From assembly GCF_000813125.1 (NCBI RefSeq), contig NZ_BASE01000035.1, positions 1 through 64,000 on the forward strand: a DNA stretch of 64,000 nucleotides, given 5' to 3'. A program made the position numbers and the translations under genes. Position 1 is the stretch's first letter. The number at the start of each line of letters is the position of its first letter. Below are positions 1 through 8,071 of this stretch, piece by piece. Source of the stretch: Mesobacillus selenatarsenatis SF-1. GTDB lineage: Bacteria > Bacillota > Bacilli > Bacillales > Cytobacillaceae. Below the pieces are notes generated by a model. It saw only the letters and a list, made by a program, of their open reading frames with translations, did no database searches and was not told where the DNA came from.

Positions 1-2
1 CC

Positions 3-100
3 TATTGGTGACCTAAAAATCAAGATTCTGTAAAAATAGGTCACCAATACAGCCAAGCCTGAAAAATTAAGATTCTGCAAAACTGAGTCATCAATAGAGC
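3..100. repeat. Inverted plus tandem direct repeat at window edge
   Basis: Two perfect 13-bp inverted arms (3-15 and 37-49, core TATTGGTGACCTA) enclose a 21-base loop. The segment from about 14 to 53 is then repeated, diverged, at 62-100, a period of about 47 bp; both copies carry AAGATTCTG. It lies downstream of whatever gene ends before the window. Function unknown; it may be the end of a longer array outside the window. Confidence 0.6.
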
Positions 101-120
101 TAATTGTATAAAATAAGATG

Positions 121-150
121 AAGGACCAGTCGCGAATACTGGTCCTTTTT
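121..150 (+). terminator. Intrinsic terminator of an upstream gene
   Basis: A 10-bp perfect stem (121-130 with 138-147, AAGGACCAGT arm) is followed by a T run. It probably ends a gene lying left of the window. Confidence 0.8.
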
Positions 151-210
151 TATCTTTTAGGAAATTATAAAATTTATTTAGTTGTGGATAACTACATGTA
201 GTCTTCTTAA

Positions 211-300
211 TCTAGCTCGAGCGCCTAGCCCCTCGAGTCGCTTGTCTAGCTGCGGCTCCGCATTTCGAATTGTCTAGTGTCGCCTCCTAGAAACTTCAAT
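211..300. repeat. Short copy of a dispersed intergenic repeat
   Basis: The block contains TCTAGCTCGAGCGCCTAGCC, CCTCGAGTCGCTTGTC and AGCTGCGGCTCC, all recurring at 48582-48710 upstream of the mnx genes. It is GC-rich compared with its surroundings and lies in a non-coding gap. Similar elements are, from memory, widespread in Bacillus-group intergenic regions. Apart from this repeat and the terminator, nothing gene-like is seen in 1-444. Confidence 0.7.
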
Positions 301-444
301 GGAGCAAGCGTTGGCAGATTAGGCTATGATCAACGAACAACACCATATGACTTTTTACCCTAAAAACAATCCAAAACTTTATTGAACGTTTTTTAAATAT
401 TGTCCGTCTTATGATAAAACGGTAAGCAAGCTGGGGGTAGCAGA

Positions 445-1356
445 ATGTCGCAAAATGTAATAGAACTGGATGGAGTTTCAAAGCATTTCGGTGAACAGGT
501 GGTACTTAGCAACGTATCTATGAGTGTAAAAGAAGGGGATATTGTAGGGCTTCTTGGCCCAAATGGTTCCGGAAAAACAACTATGATCCGCCTTATGAAC
601 GGTGTCATCAACCAAACAGACGGAAAGTTGTCAATTCTCGGCATGAACCCGGGAATCGAAGGAGATAAAGTCAGGAAATCAACTGGAATTCTAACTGAAA
701 ATGCCGGTTTGTATCATGAAATGTCTGGGTTAGATAATCTAATCTTTTTTTCCAAGCTATATGGAAACTTTGATTTAAAACAAATCAACCTTTACTTAGA
801 GGAATTTGAACTTGCTGAGCATATGGATAAAAAAGTAGGGGCATATAGTACAGGGATGAAACGTAGGCTGGGAATCATCAAGGCAATCCTCCATAAACCA
901 CGACTCCTTTTTCTTGATGAACCTACGAATGGGCTTGATCCAGAAGGAATAAAATTGGTGCTTAAATTCCTCAAGGATTTAAACGAGCAGGAAGGAACGA
1001 CCATATTTCTTTGTTCGCATATTTTGCACCAACTAGAGCATGTATGTAAAGAGTACTTTTTTCTAAATGACGGAAAAATAACAGATTTTGGCACTCTAAA
1101 TGAACTGCAAAAAAGATATGTCACACAAATCAAATTGAAGGTTATTACAAATTTATTGCCTGTTGAAGCCCATTGGGGTGGTTATCCTGTTTTAGTTAAA
1201 GATAAAAATACATTGCAATTTTTATTGACTTCAAGTGACCAGATAACCCCACTGCTTCAAAAAATCATAAGTGATTTTTGGGTACACCATGTGGAGATTG
1301 AAAATAACGATTTGGAATCCTTATACTTTAAGATCAGGAGTGGGGTCAATGAATAA
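445..1356 (+). CDS. ABC transporter ATP-binding protein
   Basis: ATPase subunit of an ABC-2 type exporter, acting at the inner face of the membrane with the permease encoded next. Walker A GPNGSGKTT is at residues 38-46, the signature YSTGMKRR at about 134-141, Walker B LLFLDEPTNGLDP at about 154-166, and an H-loop CSH at about 191. A roughly 90-residue C-terminal extension follows the ATPase fold, as in drug/Na+ exporter ATPases of the CcmA/NatA type. The ATG follows a GGGGG ribosome site at the usual spacing. The 3' end overlaps the permease start by 8 nt, so the two are translationally coupled. Substrate not predictable. Confidence 0.9.
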   Translation: MSQNVIELDGVSKHFGEQVVLSNVSMSVKEGDIVGLLGPNGSGKTTMIRLMNGVINQTDGKLSILGMNPGIEGDKVRKSTGILTENAGLYHEMSGLDNLIFFSKLYGNFDLKQINLYLEEFELAEHMDKKVGAYSTGMKRRLGIIKAILHKPRLLFLDEPTNGLDPEGIKLVLKFLKDLNEQEGTTIFLCSHILHQLEHVCKEYFFLNDGKITDFGTLNELQKRYVTQIKLKVITNLLPVEAHWGGYPVLVKDKNTLQFLLTSSDQITPLLQKIISDFWVHHVEIENNDLESLYFKIRSGVNE

Positions 1357-2179
1357 AAAATTAATATGGCTAGTAGCTGCAAAAGATATAAGAGGTATAA
1401 CCAGCTCGGCTCAGGTATGGTTGGGGTTAATTTTATTGCCGCTGATTTTTTCGGTGATTTTTCCGCTGGCATTTATTCTTTTGGTAAAGAATGTACCCAT
1501 TACGTCTCCGGAATTGATTGATTTAGTGAATAAAGTTGTATATGGGCTTAAAGATACTGAGAGCGGGGAAATGATAGGCAGCCTACCAAGCATGAAACAC
1601 CAAATAATTTTCGTTGTAGTGAATTACCTGCTTGGTTCGATCTTCTTACTTATACCGACCATTAATGCAATGATGATTGCTCTTCATAGCTTTGTTGGTG
1701 AAAAAGAAAAAAGGACCATGGAAACACTTTTGTTTTCCCCTATTACGGTGAAGGAATTATTTATTGGCAAAGTACTTTCAGCATTCATTCCCTCTATTAT
1801 TATTACATGGGTGAGCTTTTTCCTATTTGGGATTATCACTGTAAGCTTGACTTATAATATGTTTGGTTATTTCATTTTTCCAAATGCAAACTGGCTAATC
1901 CTGATGCTATGGGTTGTCCCAATGATTACAATCCTCACAATCCTGGTAAATGTGTTCGTTTCCGCCAGGGCAAAAGGTTTTCAAGAGGCACAGCAGCTTG
2001 GCGGTATTTTGATCCTTCCTATCATGGGTCTCTTCATAGGCCAGGCAACGGGCTTTCTTGTCATCAAGCCCATTTTCCTTGCTTTAATAGGTGTCATCAT
2101 TTTAATGTTAAATTTTATTTTGTTAAAAATGATGACAAAATATAATGATCGTAATACTTTATTTGAAAAGCAAATATAA
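1349..2179 (+). CDS. ABC-2 type transporter permease
   Basis: Membrane subunit (276 aa) of the exporter whose ATPase lies just upstream. The start at 1349 is chosen because AGGAG (1336-1340) precedes it and because it overlaps the ATPase stop. About six hydrophobic segments are visible, with the conserved cytoplasmic EKEKRTMETLLFSPI stretch typical of ABC-2 permeases after the second one. A possible extension 26 codons upstream has no ribosome site. The substrate is unknown; drug, bacteriocin or sodium export are all possible for this family. Confidence 0.85.
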   Translation: MNKKLIWLVAAKDIRGITSSAQVWLGLILLPLIFSVIFPLAFILLVKNVPITSPELIDLVNKVVYGLKDTESGEMIGSLPSMKHQIIFVVVNYLLGSIFLLIPTINAMMIALHSFVGEKEKRTMETLLFSPITVKELFIGKVLSAFIPSIIITWVSFFLFGIITVSLTYNMFGYFIFPNANWLILMLWVVPMITILTILVNVFVSARAKGFQEAQQLGGILILPIMGLFIGQATGFLVIKPIFLALIGVIILMLNFILLKMMTKYNDRNTLFEKQI

Positions 2180-2330
2180 CATAAATTACTACAGCATCAT
2201 CCCAATTGAGCAAAGGTGGCCAGTGAATTTAAGAGGGAATTTGATAATTGATAGCCAGGAATGTAAATGTATAGATTGTCTAACTTAGGAAAAATCTAAT
2301 CCTATCGATTACATCACAGGGGGATAAGAT

Positions 2331-2678
2331 ATGTCAGTTATTGTTATTCAAACTTTTGAAATGAAACAGGATAAATTTCCGGATGGCATCAAAAACTTAC
2401 GCTTAATCCAAAATTTCCGTAACGAACAATATGACCACAAGGTGGAGCTCTTATCGCCGATTTCTGGTGAAGACCATACTTATGCACTCATTTCCACATA
2501 TGAAGGACTGGCAGAAATGGAGCTTCAAAATAAAAAGATGTTTGAGGACGAGGAATATAAAAAGCTCATAGGTGAATTTTTCCTGGAAAACATCGTGCAA
2601 GGAAGTATGTACACCCATATGTATCGGACGATGACCGGACTAAGTAATGACTCTGAATCAGAAAAGAGCAAGAAATAA
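2331..2678 (+). CDS. Small alpha/beta-barrel-like hypothetical protein
   Basis: A 115-aa soluble protein with a GGGGGATA ribosome site before its ATG. The pattern of two beta-alpha-beta halves, with EGLAEMELQNKKMFEDEEY on a central helix, resembles NIPSNAP/antibiotic-biosynthesis-monooxygenase type dimeric barrels. This is a fold-level guess only. No catalytic residues can be named. It sits alone between the ABC pair and a permease and is closed by its own terminator, so it is probably monocistronic. Confidence 0.6.
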   Translation: MSVIVIQTFEMKQDKFPDGIKNLRLIQNFRNEQYDHKVELLSPISGEDHTYALISTYEGLAEMELQNKKMFEDEEYKKLIGEFFLENIVQGSMYTHMYRTMTGLSNDSESEKSKK

Positions 2679-2686
2679 ATTGTGAA

Positions 2687-2716
2687 AAGTCGATTCCTCG
2701 GGATTCGACTTTTTTC
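2687..2716 (+). terminator. Intrinsic terminator
   Basis: Stem AAGTCGATTCC paired with GGATTCGACTT (one mismatch) around a TCG loop, followed by T6. It lies 8 nt after the preceding stop codon. Confidence 0.8.
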
Positions 2717-2791
2717 TTGCCCTTAATGGTCAATACATAAAATTCTATGGATTCTCGAATGATAATACTTGTTGAGGAAGGGGGTACAGCA

Positions 2792-4159
2792 ATGGATTAT
2801 TTTCTGCCGACATCAAAGTCGGGAAGTGGAAATAGCTCCAATGAGGGAGATTTAAAGTGGTGGCAACTATCACTTATTGGGGTTGGTTGTACGATTGGAA
2901 CTGGTTTTTTCCTGGGTTCCGCCATTGGGATTAAAATTACAGGTCCATCTATCGTATTTTCTTTCATTCTTGCCGCAATCGGCACATACGTTGTTTATAA
3001 TTTACTTGCAAAAATGACAGCAGAAGATCCCCAGGATGGATCTTTTTGCTATTACGCCAAGAAAGCTTATGGCCAGTGGGCCGGGTTTAGCTGTGGCTGG
3101 AATTATTGGAGTTCCAATATCTTGATTATGGGGAGCCAGCTTACAGCTCTTTCAATTTTGTCACAATTCTGGTTTCCTAAAATACCTTTATGGCTTTTCG
3201 CAACTGGTTATGCCATTCTTTCAATCGCTGTTGTCCTCACGGGGAATAAGGGGTTTGACAAGGTAGAGGATTTATTGGCTATCATAAAAACGGCAGCTAT
3301 TATTATGTTCATTTTAATTGCTGTTGCAGCCATTTTTGGCTGGTTTAATTTTGATACGAAGGAAGTGATTGTGCCAAATTCTGCACAAAAACTATTTCCT
3401 GAAGGCTTTAAAGGATTCTGGTCATCATTGATTTACGCATTTTATGCATATGGAGGCATAGAAGTAATTGGCCTAATGGCAACAAGGTTGAAAAATAAAG
3501 AAGACGCTCCAAAAGCGGGAGTCATCATGCTTATTTTACTAGTGATCATTTACGTACTAGCTTTGGGACTTGCGGTCATCATGGCGGCTCATGGTGCCTT
3601 TCACCATAAAGAAAGCCCATTTGTAACAGCCCTGAACCCATATAACCTGGCTTTTTTTCCTCATGTTTTTAACGCAGCTATCATCGTCGCTGGCTTTTCT
3701 ACCATGACTGCTTCGTTGTTTGGGGTGACTACTTTGCTTGTTACGCTAGCTGATGATGGGGATGCTCCGAAGGTCTTCGCCAAGAAAATCAAAAAGTTGA
3801 AAGAATTGCCCCTTCCATCGCTGGGACTGGCAGTAGTTGGCTTAATTGCTTCAATTATTACAGCTTTGCTGCTTCCCGGCAAAATTTACGAGTATATCAC
3901 AACAGCCGCAGGAATCCTGATTTTATTCAATTGGGCATTTATCATCCTCTCAGCTTTGAAAATACTGGAATTAAGGGCATGGGGTAAGACCCTTTCATTT
4001 ATCGGTTTAGTCCTTATCCTTGCTGCTGTTAGCGGGACGATAATGGAAAAGACGATACGTATGGGTTTCTTTATTAGCATAATCGTTGTCTTGCTTATTG
4101 GGATGATATCGTTAGTTTTACAAAAAAAGGTATGGGATAAAGCTAGTGGAGCAAAATAA
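2792..4159 (+). CDS. APC-family amino acid permease
   Basis: A 455-aa integral membrane transporter for amino acids, probably proton-coupled. The N-terminal WWQLSLIGVGCTIGTGFFLG is the family's substrate-binding TM1 motif (GxGCxIGTGFF), and about 12 hydrophobic helices follow. The start at 2792 follows GAGGAAGGGGG; an upstream ATG at 2747 has no ribosome site. It is followed 34 nt later by a DUF2512 membrane protein with a strong ribosome site, so the two may be cotranscribed. The substrate cannot be assigned from sequence. Confidence 0.9.
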   Translation: MDYFLPTSKSGSGNSSNEGDLKWWQLSLIGVGCTIGTGFFLGSAIGIKITGPSIVFSFILAAIGTYVVYNLLAKMTAEDPQDGSFCYYAKKAYGQWAGFSCGWNYWSSNILIMGSQLTALSILSQFWFPKIPLWLFATGYAILSIAVVLTGNKGFDKVEDLLAIIKTAAIIMFILIAVAAIFGWFNFDTKEVIVPNSAQKLFPEGFKGFWSSLIYAFYAYGGIEVIGLMATRLKNKEDAPKAGVIMLILLVIIYVLALGLAVIMAAHGAFHHKESPFVTALNPYNLAFFPHVFNAAIIVAGFSTMTASLFGVTTLLVTLADDGDAPKVFAKKIKKLKELPLPSLGLAVVGLIASIITALLLPGKIYEYITTAAGILILFNWAFIILSALKILELRAWGKTLSFIGLVLILAAVSGTIMEKTIRMGFFISIIVVLLIGMISLVLQKKVWDKASGAK

Positions 4160-4193
4160 CGCAAAACACTAAAAGTATATGGAGGAGATCGAC

Positions 4194-4646
4194 ATGAAAC
4201 ATCTTAGAGCATTAGCTGTAAAGTTTCTTGCCAGCCTGGTACTACTTTATGTCATTCTTGGCCTGATGTACGATATGTCTTTTACAAATGTCTTCTTGAT
4301 TTCCCTGTTTCTTGGGCTAGCTTCTTATGTAATTGGGGACCTGTTCTTACTGCCAAAAACGAATAATACAATCGCAACATTAGCTGACTTTGGACTAGCC
4401 TTTATGATCATTTGGATTTTGGGAGAAAGTTTAACTTATGGAGAGAGTTTACTGCTTGCATCTTTGATATCGGCCGCCGGTGTCGCTTTGTTTGAATACT
4501 TTTTTCATAAATATGTGGCAGGAAATATTCTTGAAGGTGGTGAGAAACAATATCGAAATACGAATTACCAGTACCAAACAGAAGCGTCTGAAGAATTTTA
4601 TCCGGTCAAACCTGATGTGAGAAGTGAAGATGAATCTGAAAAATAA
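4194..4646 (+). CDS. YndM-like DUF2512 membrane protein
   Basis: A 150-aa protein with four predicted membrane helices in the first ~110 residues (MKHLRALAVKFLASLVLLYV onward) and a polar tail rich in Glu and Tyr. Layout and the motif IGDLFLLPKTNN match the DUF2512/YndM family of Bacillus. Function unknown. The start was chosen at 4194 because GGAGGAGAT sits just upstream; an ATG at 4179 overlaps that ribosome site. Convergent with the PAP2 gene across a shared terminator. Confidence 0.8.
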   Translation: MKHLRALAVKFLASLVLLYVILGLMYDMSFTNVFLISLFLGLASYVIGDLFLLPKTNNTIATLADFGLAFMIIWILGESLTYGESLLLASLISAAGVALFEYFFHKYVAGNILEGGEKQYRNTNYQYQTEASEEFYPVKPDVRSEDESEK

Positions 4647-4671
4647 CAATTTCATAACTAAAGGTTAATAA

Positions 4672-4698
4672 AAAAGAGCTGCAGTCGCAGCTCTTTTC
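4672..4698. terminator. Bidirectional terminator
   Basis: AAAAGAGCTGC pairs with GCAGCTCTTTT between two convergent genes, with A and T runs on both sides. Confidence 0.8.
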
Positions 4699-4713
4699 TG
4701 TGAATCGGATTTT

Positions 4714-5358
4714 TCAATCTTTTACATATGCTGTTTTGGACTTCTCGGTAACATTAATTTCAAATAGTTCGAAGACAATTCCATATATAAACGAAGTTAA
4801 AAACATTGATGCGAACATATCAAGTATATAATGCTGTTTAACAAACAGCGTAGAGATAATAATCAATGAGCCCATCACCGGTACGAAGACCGAATGGATG
4901 ATATGCTTATTGCGTATGTTGATATTGCCAAGAATGATGGCAAACGTAGTTAATACATGAATGCTGGGGAAAGCGTTATATGGTTGATCGTGGCTGTAAA
5001 TCATGCCGACAAGGTCTATAAGCATTCCATCACCAACAAGGTTTGGGCGAGGAACGGTTGTTTGGAAGAAGAAGTAAATAACGAAACATACTAACTCGCC
5101 AATGACAATCATTGTTAATGTTTTAAAATAAACTCGAGTATCCTTATACCAAAAATAAACTAGATAACCTAATATGAACGCGTACCAAATGATATACGGT
5201 AAAATGAAGACTGGAAGGAAAGGGATTTTATCGTCAACATTGGTAGAAAGGATGACAGCCTCTCGTGGGTTGTTATTCAGGATTTTATAAATTAAACCTA
5301 GTACTGGCATAACCAGCAAAAATAATAAATAGGGTAAATCTTTTATTTTGGTTTTCAT
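4714..5358 (-). CDS. PAP2-superfamily membrane phosphatase
   Basis: A 214-aa membrane protein of the phosphatidic-acid phosphatase/inositolphosphotransferase type. It probably hydrolyses or transfers a lipid phosphate at the outer membrane face. Visible motifs: TTVPRPN (motif 1 RP), the PSIHV box carrying the motif 2 His, and KQHYILDMF (motif 3 with catalytic His and Asp). Six hydrophobic segments. The start at 5358 follows AAAAGGGG; an ORF extension 15 codons upstream lacks a ribosome site. Motif 3 has Lys-Gln where Ser-Arg is usual. Substrate unknown. Confidence 0.8.
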   Translation of the reverse strand: MKTKIKDLPYLLFLLVMPVLGLIYKILNNNPREAVILSTNVDDKIPFLPVFILPYIIWYAFILGYLVYFWYKDTRVYFKTLTMIVIGELVCFVIYFFFQTTVPRPNLVGDGMLIDLVGMIYSHDQPYNAFPSIHVLTTFAIILGNINIRNKHIIHSVFVPVMGSLIIISTLFVKQHYILDMFASMFLTSFIYGIVFELFEINVTEKSKTAYVKD

Positions 5359-5607
5359 GTTAATGCCCCTTTTGCTAAATTGCTTGTGGTGTATAAATAC
5401 CACAAATAAGCTTATTTAATCCAAAAACAAATAATTGGTATATTAATAGAATAAAATCTTTCTACTCTAATAATAGACGTATCTAAAAATAGTTTAGTTC
5501 CATTTTACTAACAGTTTCTTGAAGTTTTGTTCTAAAAATAATTGTAATTGTGTCCGAGAACTGTTGTGAGTCTGGTGATGTTAAAACCAAAAGCGGGGAT
5601 AAGGGTT

Positions 5608-5697
5608 ATGTCCTGGCATGGAAATCTTCTAAGGGGGTTGCAAACATTCTATCAGCAGTCATTAGCGGAGGCAGGAAGATATAAGAAAAAATCTTAA
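5608..5697 (+). CDS. Possible 29-aa small protein
   Basis: An ATG-started reading frame encodes a Lys-tailed 29-residue peptide beginning MSWHGNLLRG and ending GRYKKKS. GGGG at 5594-5598 gives acceptable ribosome spacing. A TTGAAG (5519-5524) / TGTAAT (5543-5548) promoter-like pair with an 18-bp spacer lies upstream, and the strong hairpin at 5708-5736 follows 10 nt after the stop. No family recognised. The rest of the 5359-5739 gap shows nothing else gene-like. It could be chance. Confidence 0.3.
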   Translation: MSWHGNLLRGLQTFYQQSLAEAGRYKKKS

Positions 5698-5707
5698 CAA
5701 TAAATAA

Positions 5708-5737
5708 AAAAACCTTGATTTAAAATCAAGGTTTTTA
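5708..5737. terminator. Terminator downstream of tRNA-Arg
   Basis: A 13-bp perfect stem (5708-5720 with 5724-5736, AAAAACCTTGATT arm) and three-base loop, flanked by A and T runs, so it can act on either strand. It ends the minus-strand tRNA transcript. Confidence 0.85.
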
Positions 5738-5739
5738 AG

Positions 5740-5813
5740 CGTCCCAGAAGAGATTCGAACTCCCGACCTACAGTTTAGGAAACTGTTGCTCTATCCTACT
5801 GAGCTACTGGGAC
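5740..5813 (-). tRNA. tRNA-Arg (anticodon CCT)
   Basis: Read on the minus strand, GTCCCAG and CTGGGAC form the 7-bp acceptor stem with G as discriminator. GCTC/GAGC closes the D arm, ACAGT-TTCCTAA-ACTGT is the anticodon arm with CCT at the centre, and GGGAG-TTCGAAT-CTCTT approximates the T arm. CCT reads AGG arginine codons. CCA is not encoded. A fragment identical to its 5' end recurs upstream at 5948-5965. Confidence 0.93.
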
Positions 5814-5947
5814 ATGTTTAATATTAAAGTTGAAGTTTGAGAAGGTAAATAGATTAGTGTAATATCCCGTCCACATCTCAGAAAGTAAATGAAGAAGCGG
5901 CTCGATGAGTACTCTGAAGAAATTTCAGTGAATATCATACGTCCGTG

Positions 5948-5965
5948 CTGAGCTACTGGGACATG
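5948..5965 (-). repeat. Partial duplicate of the tRNA-Arg 5' end
   Basis: CTGAGCTACTGGGACATG is an exact 18-bp copy of 5799-5816, which covers the acceptor 5' strand and the start of the D arm plus three flanking bases. It lies 149 bp away in the same orientation. The intervening DNA shows no second tRNA body. Confidence 0.85.
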
Positions 5966-6059
5966 ATAAGAAATATATTGTAATGCAGCGACTCAATTAT
6001 TATAAGATGAAACTCTAAAAATTTCAAGATAAATTTTCCTCTAATTTTAGAAAGCATCC

Positions 6060-6083
6060 AAGAAGCTGAGTACTCAGCTTCTT
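6060..6083 (-). terminator. Terminator of the first YitT gene
   Basis: A perfect 24-bp palindrome centred on GAGTACTC overlaps the YitT stop codon region. There is no long T run, so terminator strength is uncertain. Confidence 0.5.
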
Positions 6084-6894
6084 AATGCTGTTTTCGATGA
6101 AAAAGGCCCATTACCTCCAGGGTTTCGGTTATATTCACAAATGCTTCAGGATCAATTTCCTCTATAAGTGTTTTGACCTCTGTCAGCTCGTAACGTGAAA
6201 TGACTGTAATGATGACGTTGCTCCTCTCATTCGAGAAACCGCCAACCGAGTCTATCACCGTTACCCCACGATAGACATTTTGGAGCAAATGCTGCTTTAC
6301 TTCTTCACCTTTTCTGGTAATGATCATCAACGTTAGCTTTACATGATGTGTATGAACTTTATCGATCACTTTCCCCAGTACAAAGATAGAAACAAGTGTA
6401 TTCAATGCAGCGTCCCAGCTAAACAAAAAGCCTGATAACAAAATAACGACTGAATTCATTGCAAATAACAGTGTTCCCATAGGAAAGTCTTTGCGTCTTG
6501 CCAAAAGCATCCCAATTATATCAAAGCCCCCTGATGAACCAGAGGAACGGAATATAATCCCTATACCTAATCCAACAATCGCCCCGCCAAATATAGAGGA
6601 TAGTATCGGATCTTCAGCAAGTTTAAGCACTGGAATAGCATAAAGAGTGATAGAAATTGTAATGACGGAAAGTATTGTATAAAAAATAAATTTACGTCCC
6701 AGTTTCAAATAGCCTAAGACTAATAGGGGGAAGTTCAAAAGGAAATTGTAAATACCAGTATTAATGGATGTTAGCATTGACAATATGATGGAAAGACCGC
6801 TGATCCCGCTGCTCATGATTCCGTGGGGGATTAGGAAAAGATTAAATGCAAATGAAACAATGATTGAGCCAATGATGATTCCTGCTGACTTCAA
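6082..6894 (-). CDS. YitT family membrane protein
   Basis: A 270-aa protein with five or six membrane helices (YitT_membrane) followed by a C-terminal cytoplasmic DUF2179 ferredoxin-like domain from about residue 195 (KLTLMIITRKGEEV onward). There is no usable ATG. A TTG at 6894 has GGAGG eight bases upstream, while the TTG at 6909 would overlap that ribosome site, so 6894 is chosen. The transported substrate of this family is not established. A second, diverged family member lies 1.2 kb away on the same strand. Confidence 0.85.
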   Translation of the reverse strand: MKSAGIIIGSIIVSFAFNLFLIPHGIMSSGISGLSIILSMLTSINTGIYNFLLNFPLLVLGYLKLGRKFIFYTILSVITISITLYAIPVLKLAEDPILSSIFGGAIVGLGIGIIFRSSGSSGGFDIIGMLLARRKDFPMGTLLFAMNSVVILLSGFLFSWDAALNTLVSIFVLGKVIDKVHTHHVKLTLMIITRKGEEVKQHLLQNVYRGVTVIDSVGGFSNERSNVIITVISRYELTEVKTLIEEIDPEAFVNITETLEVMGLFHRKQH

Positions 6895-7078
6895 AAACGC
6901 CGCCTCCAAAAATAACAGTGTGTAAAAAATATTATATAGATGAAAATAAATAAATGAATTTAAAAGTTTATTTAAAATTCATTAAGAATTTTGATTTGAT
7001 ATCGCCATTTAACTGTGAGTTCATATTAAGTTTGAGGAAGGGAAAGATAAAGTGACCATTTGTTGGAGGTGAGCAGCT

Positions 7079-7336
7079 TTGAAAACCGATTCAATCAGAG
7101 ATCTGGTAACTGTTACAGACGATAGGGGCAAGGAGAGGCAATTCGAGGTAGAAGCATTATTCGAAATGAATGGTGAATCTTTTGCGATGCTTAGGGATGA
7201 AGATGGAACAGTGTTAATGAGGGTAGAAGAGGAAGGCGGAGATCAATTCCTCGTAGGCATCGAGAGTGACCTGGAAAAGTCAGATTTGCTTGATGCTTAT
7301 CAAATTGCTGTTGATGCCGCACCTGCGGAAGACTGA
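7079..7336 (+). CDS. DUF1292 family protein
   Basis: An 85-aa acidic protein starting at TTG with GGAGGTG nine bases upstream. The order VTVTDDRGKERQFEVEALFE, then SFAMLRDE and an acidic tail, is the DUF1292 pattern seen in small Firmicutes proteins such as the YrzB type. Function unknown. It is monocistronic, with its own terminator 3 nt after the stop. Confidence 0.8.
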   Translation: MKTDSIRDLVTVTDDRGKERQFEVEALFEMNGESFAMLRDEDGTVLMRVEEEGGDQFLVGIESDLEKSDLLDAYQIAVDAAPAED

Positions 7337-7337
7337 A

Positions 7338-7366
7338 GAAAGCCGCCCAAACTGGGTGGCTTTCTT
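7338..7366 (+). terminator. Intrinsic terminator
   Basis: A 12-bp stem GAAAGCCGCCCA / TGGGTGGCTTTC with a three-base loop, directly after the DUF1292 stop. Confidence 0.85.
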
Positions 7367-7429
7367 TAAAGGAGATTTCCTGTTTAATATAGAAATGATA
7401 AAGATCACTTTATTTAATTTGGGGGACAT

Positions 7430-7963
7430 ATGAAATTTCCTATTTTAGAAACAGACAGGCTCATTCTCAGGGAAATTACTGAGGAGGATGCCGAAGATTT
7501 ATTTATCAATTTTTCTAATGCTGAAGTTATGAAGCATTATGGTTCAGAACCACTAGAAAACATTGAAGAAGCACGAGGACTCGTTCATTCTTTTCACAAT
7601 AGTTTTAATGAAAGTAAAGGGATGAGATGGGGCATTCAATTAAAAAACAACAAAAGTCTCCTTGGTACTGTTGGCTTTCATGCAGTGTCAATAAAACATA
7701 GGAGAGCAGAAATAGGCTATGAGCTGAACCCAAACTATTGGGGGAAAGGCTTAGCAAAAGAAGCAATCGGCAAAGCTGTTGAATATGGTTTGAATGAGAT
7801 GAATTTAGAACGGATTGGTGCAATTGTTTTTCTTGAAAATACAACTTCAAATGAACTGCTCCTCAAACTGGGATTTAAAAAAGAGGGAATACTGAGGAAT
7901 TATATGGTACAAGCTGGGGTATCCTTTGATACCAATGTATACTCTCTACTAGCGCATAACTGA
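7430..7963 (+). CDS. GNAT acetyltransferase, RimJ/RimL type
   Basis: A 177-aa single-domain N-acetyltransferase. The N-terminal ETDRLILREITEEDAEDLF is the hallmark of the RimJ/RimL branch. Acetyl-CoA binding motif A is visible as YWGKGLAKEAIGKAVEY, and motif B as NTTSNELLLKLGFKKEG. ATG preceded by GGGGGACAT. It probably acetylates a protein N-terminus or small amine in the cytoplasm; the substrate cannot be read from sequence. It is convergent with the second YitT gene. Confidence 0.88.
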   Translation: MKFPILETDRLILREITEEDAEDLFINFSNAEVMKHYGSEPLENIEEARGLVHSFHNSFNESKGMRWGIQLKNNKSLLGTVGFHAVSIKHRRAEIGYELNPNYWGKGLAKEAIGKAVEYGLNEMNLERIGAIVFLENTTSNELLLKLGFKKEGILRNYMVQAGVSFDTNVYSLLAHN

Positions 7964-8030
7964 AATGAACAAATGAGCATTTATAAATCTTTTTATACAG
8001 CTGCAGAAAGTAATTCTTCTGAATCAAGAC

Positions 8031-8057
8031 AAAAAGCTCAGATATCTGAGCTTTTTT
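8031..8057. terminator. Bidirectional terminator
   Basis: A perfect 26-bp palindrome centred on GATATC, with A5 and T6 flanks, sits between the convergent GNAT and YitT genes. Confidence 0.85.
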
Positions 8058-8071
8058 GTGTTCGCTGTAAA

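Noticed and set aside
1-150. CRISPR-like direct repeats at the left edge
   Set aside because: Only two diverged units with no constant spacer length and no cas genes; better explained as a dispersed repeat.
2181-2330. Short GTG frame of about 21 codons after the ABC permease
   Set aside because: Poor ribosome spacing, Cys-rich random composition and no terminator.
5866-5947. Possible second tRNA between the two tRNA-Arg fragments
   Set aside because: No anticodon or T arm can be folded; only the 18-bp 5' fragment is shared.
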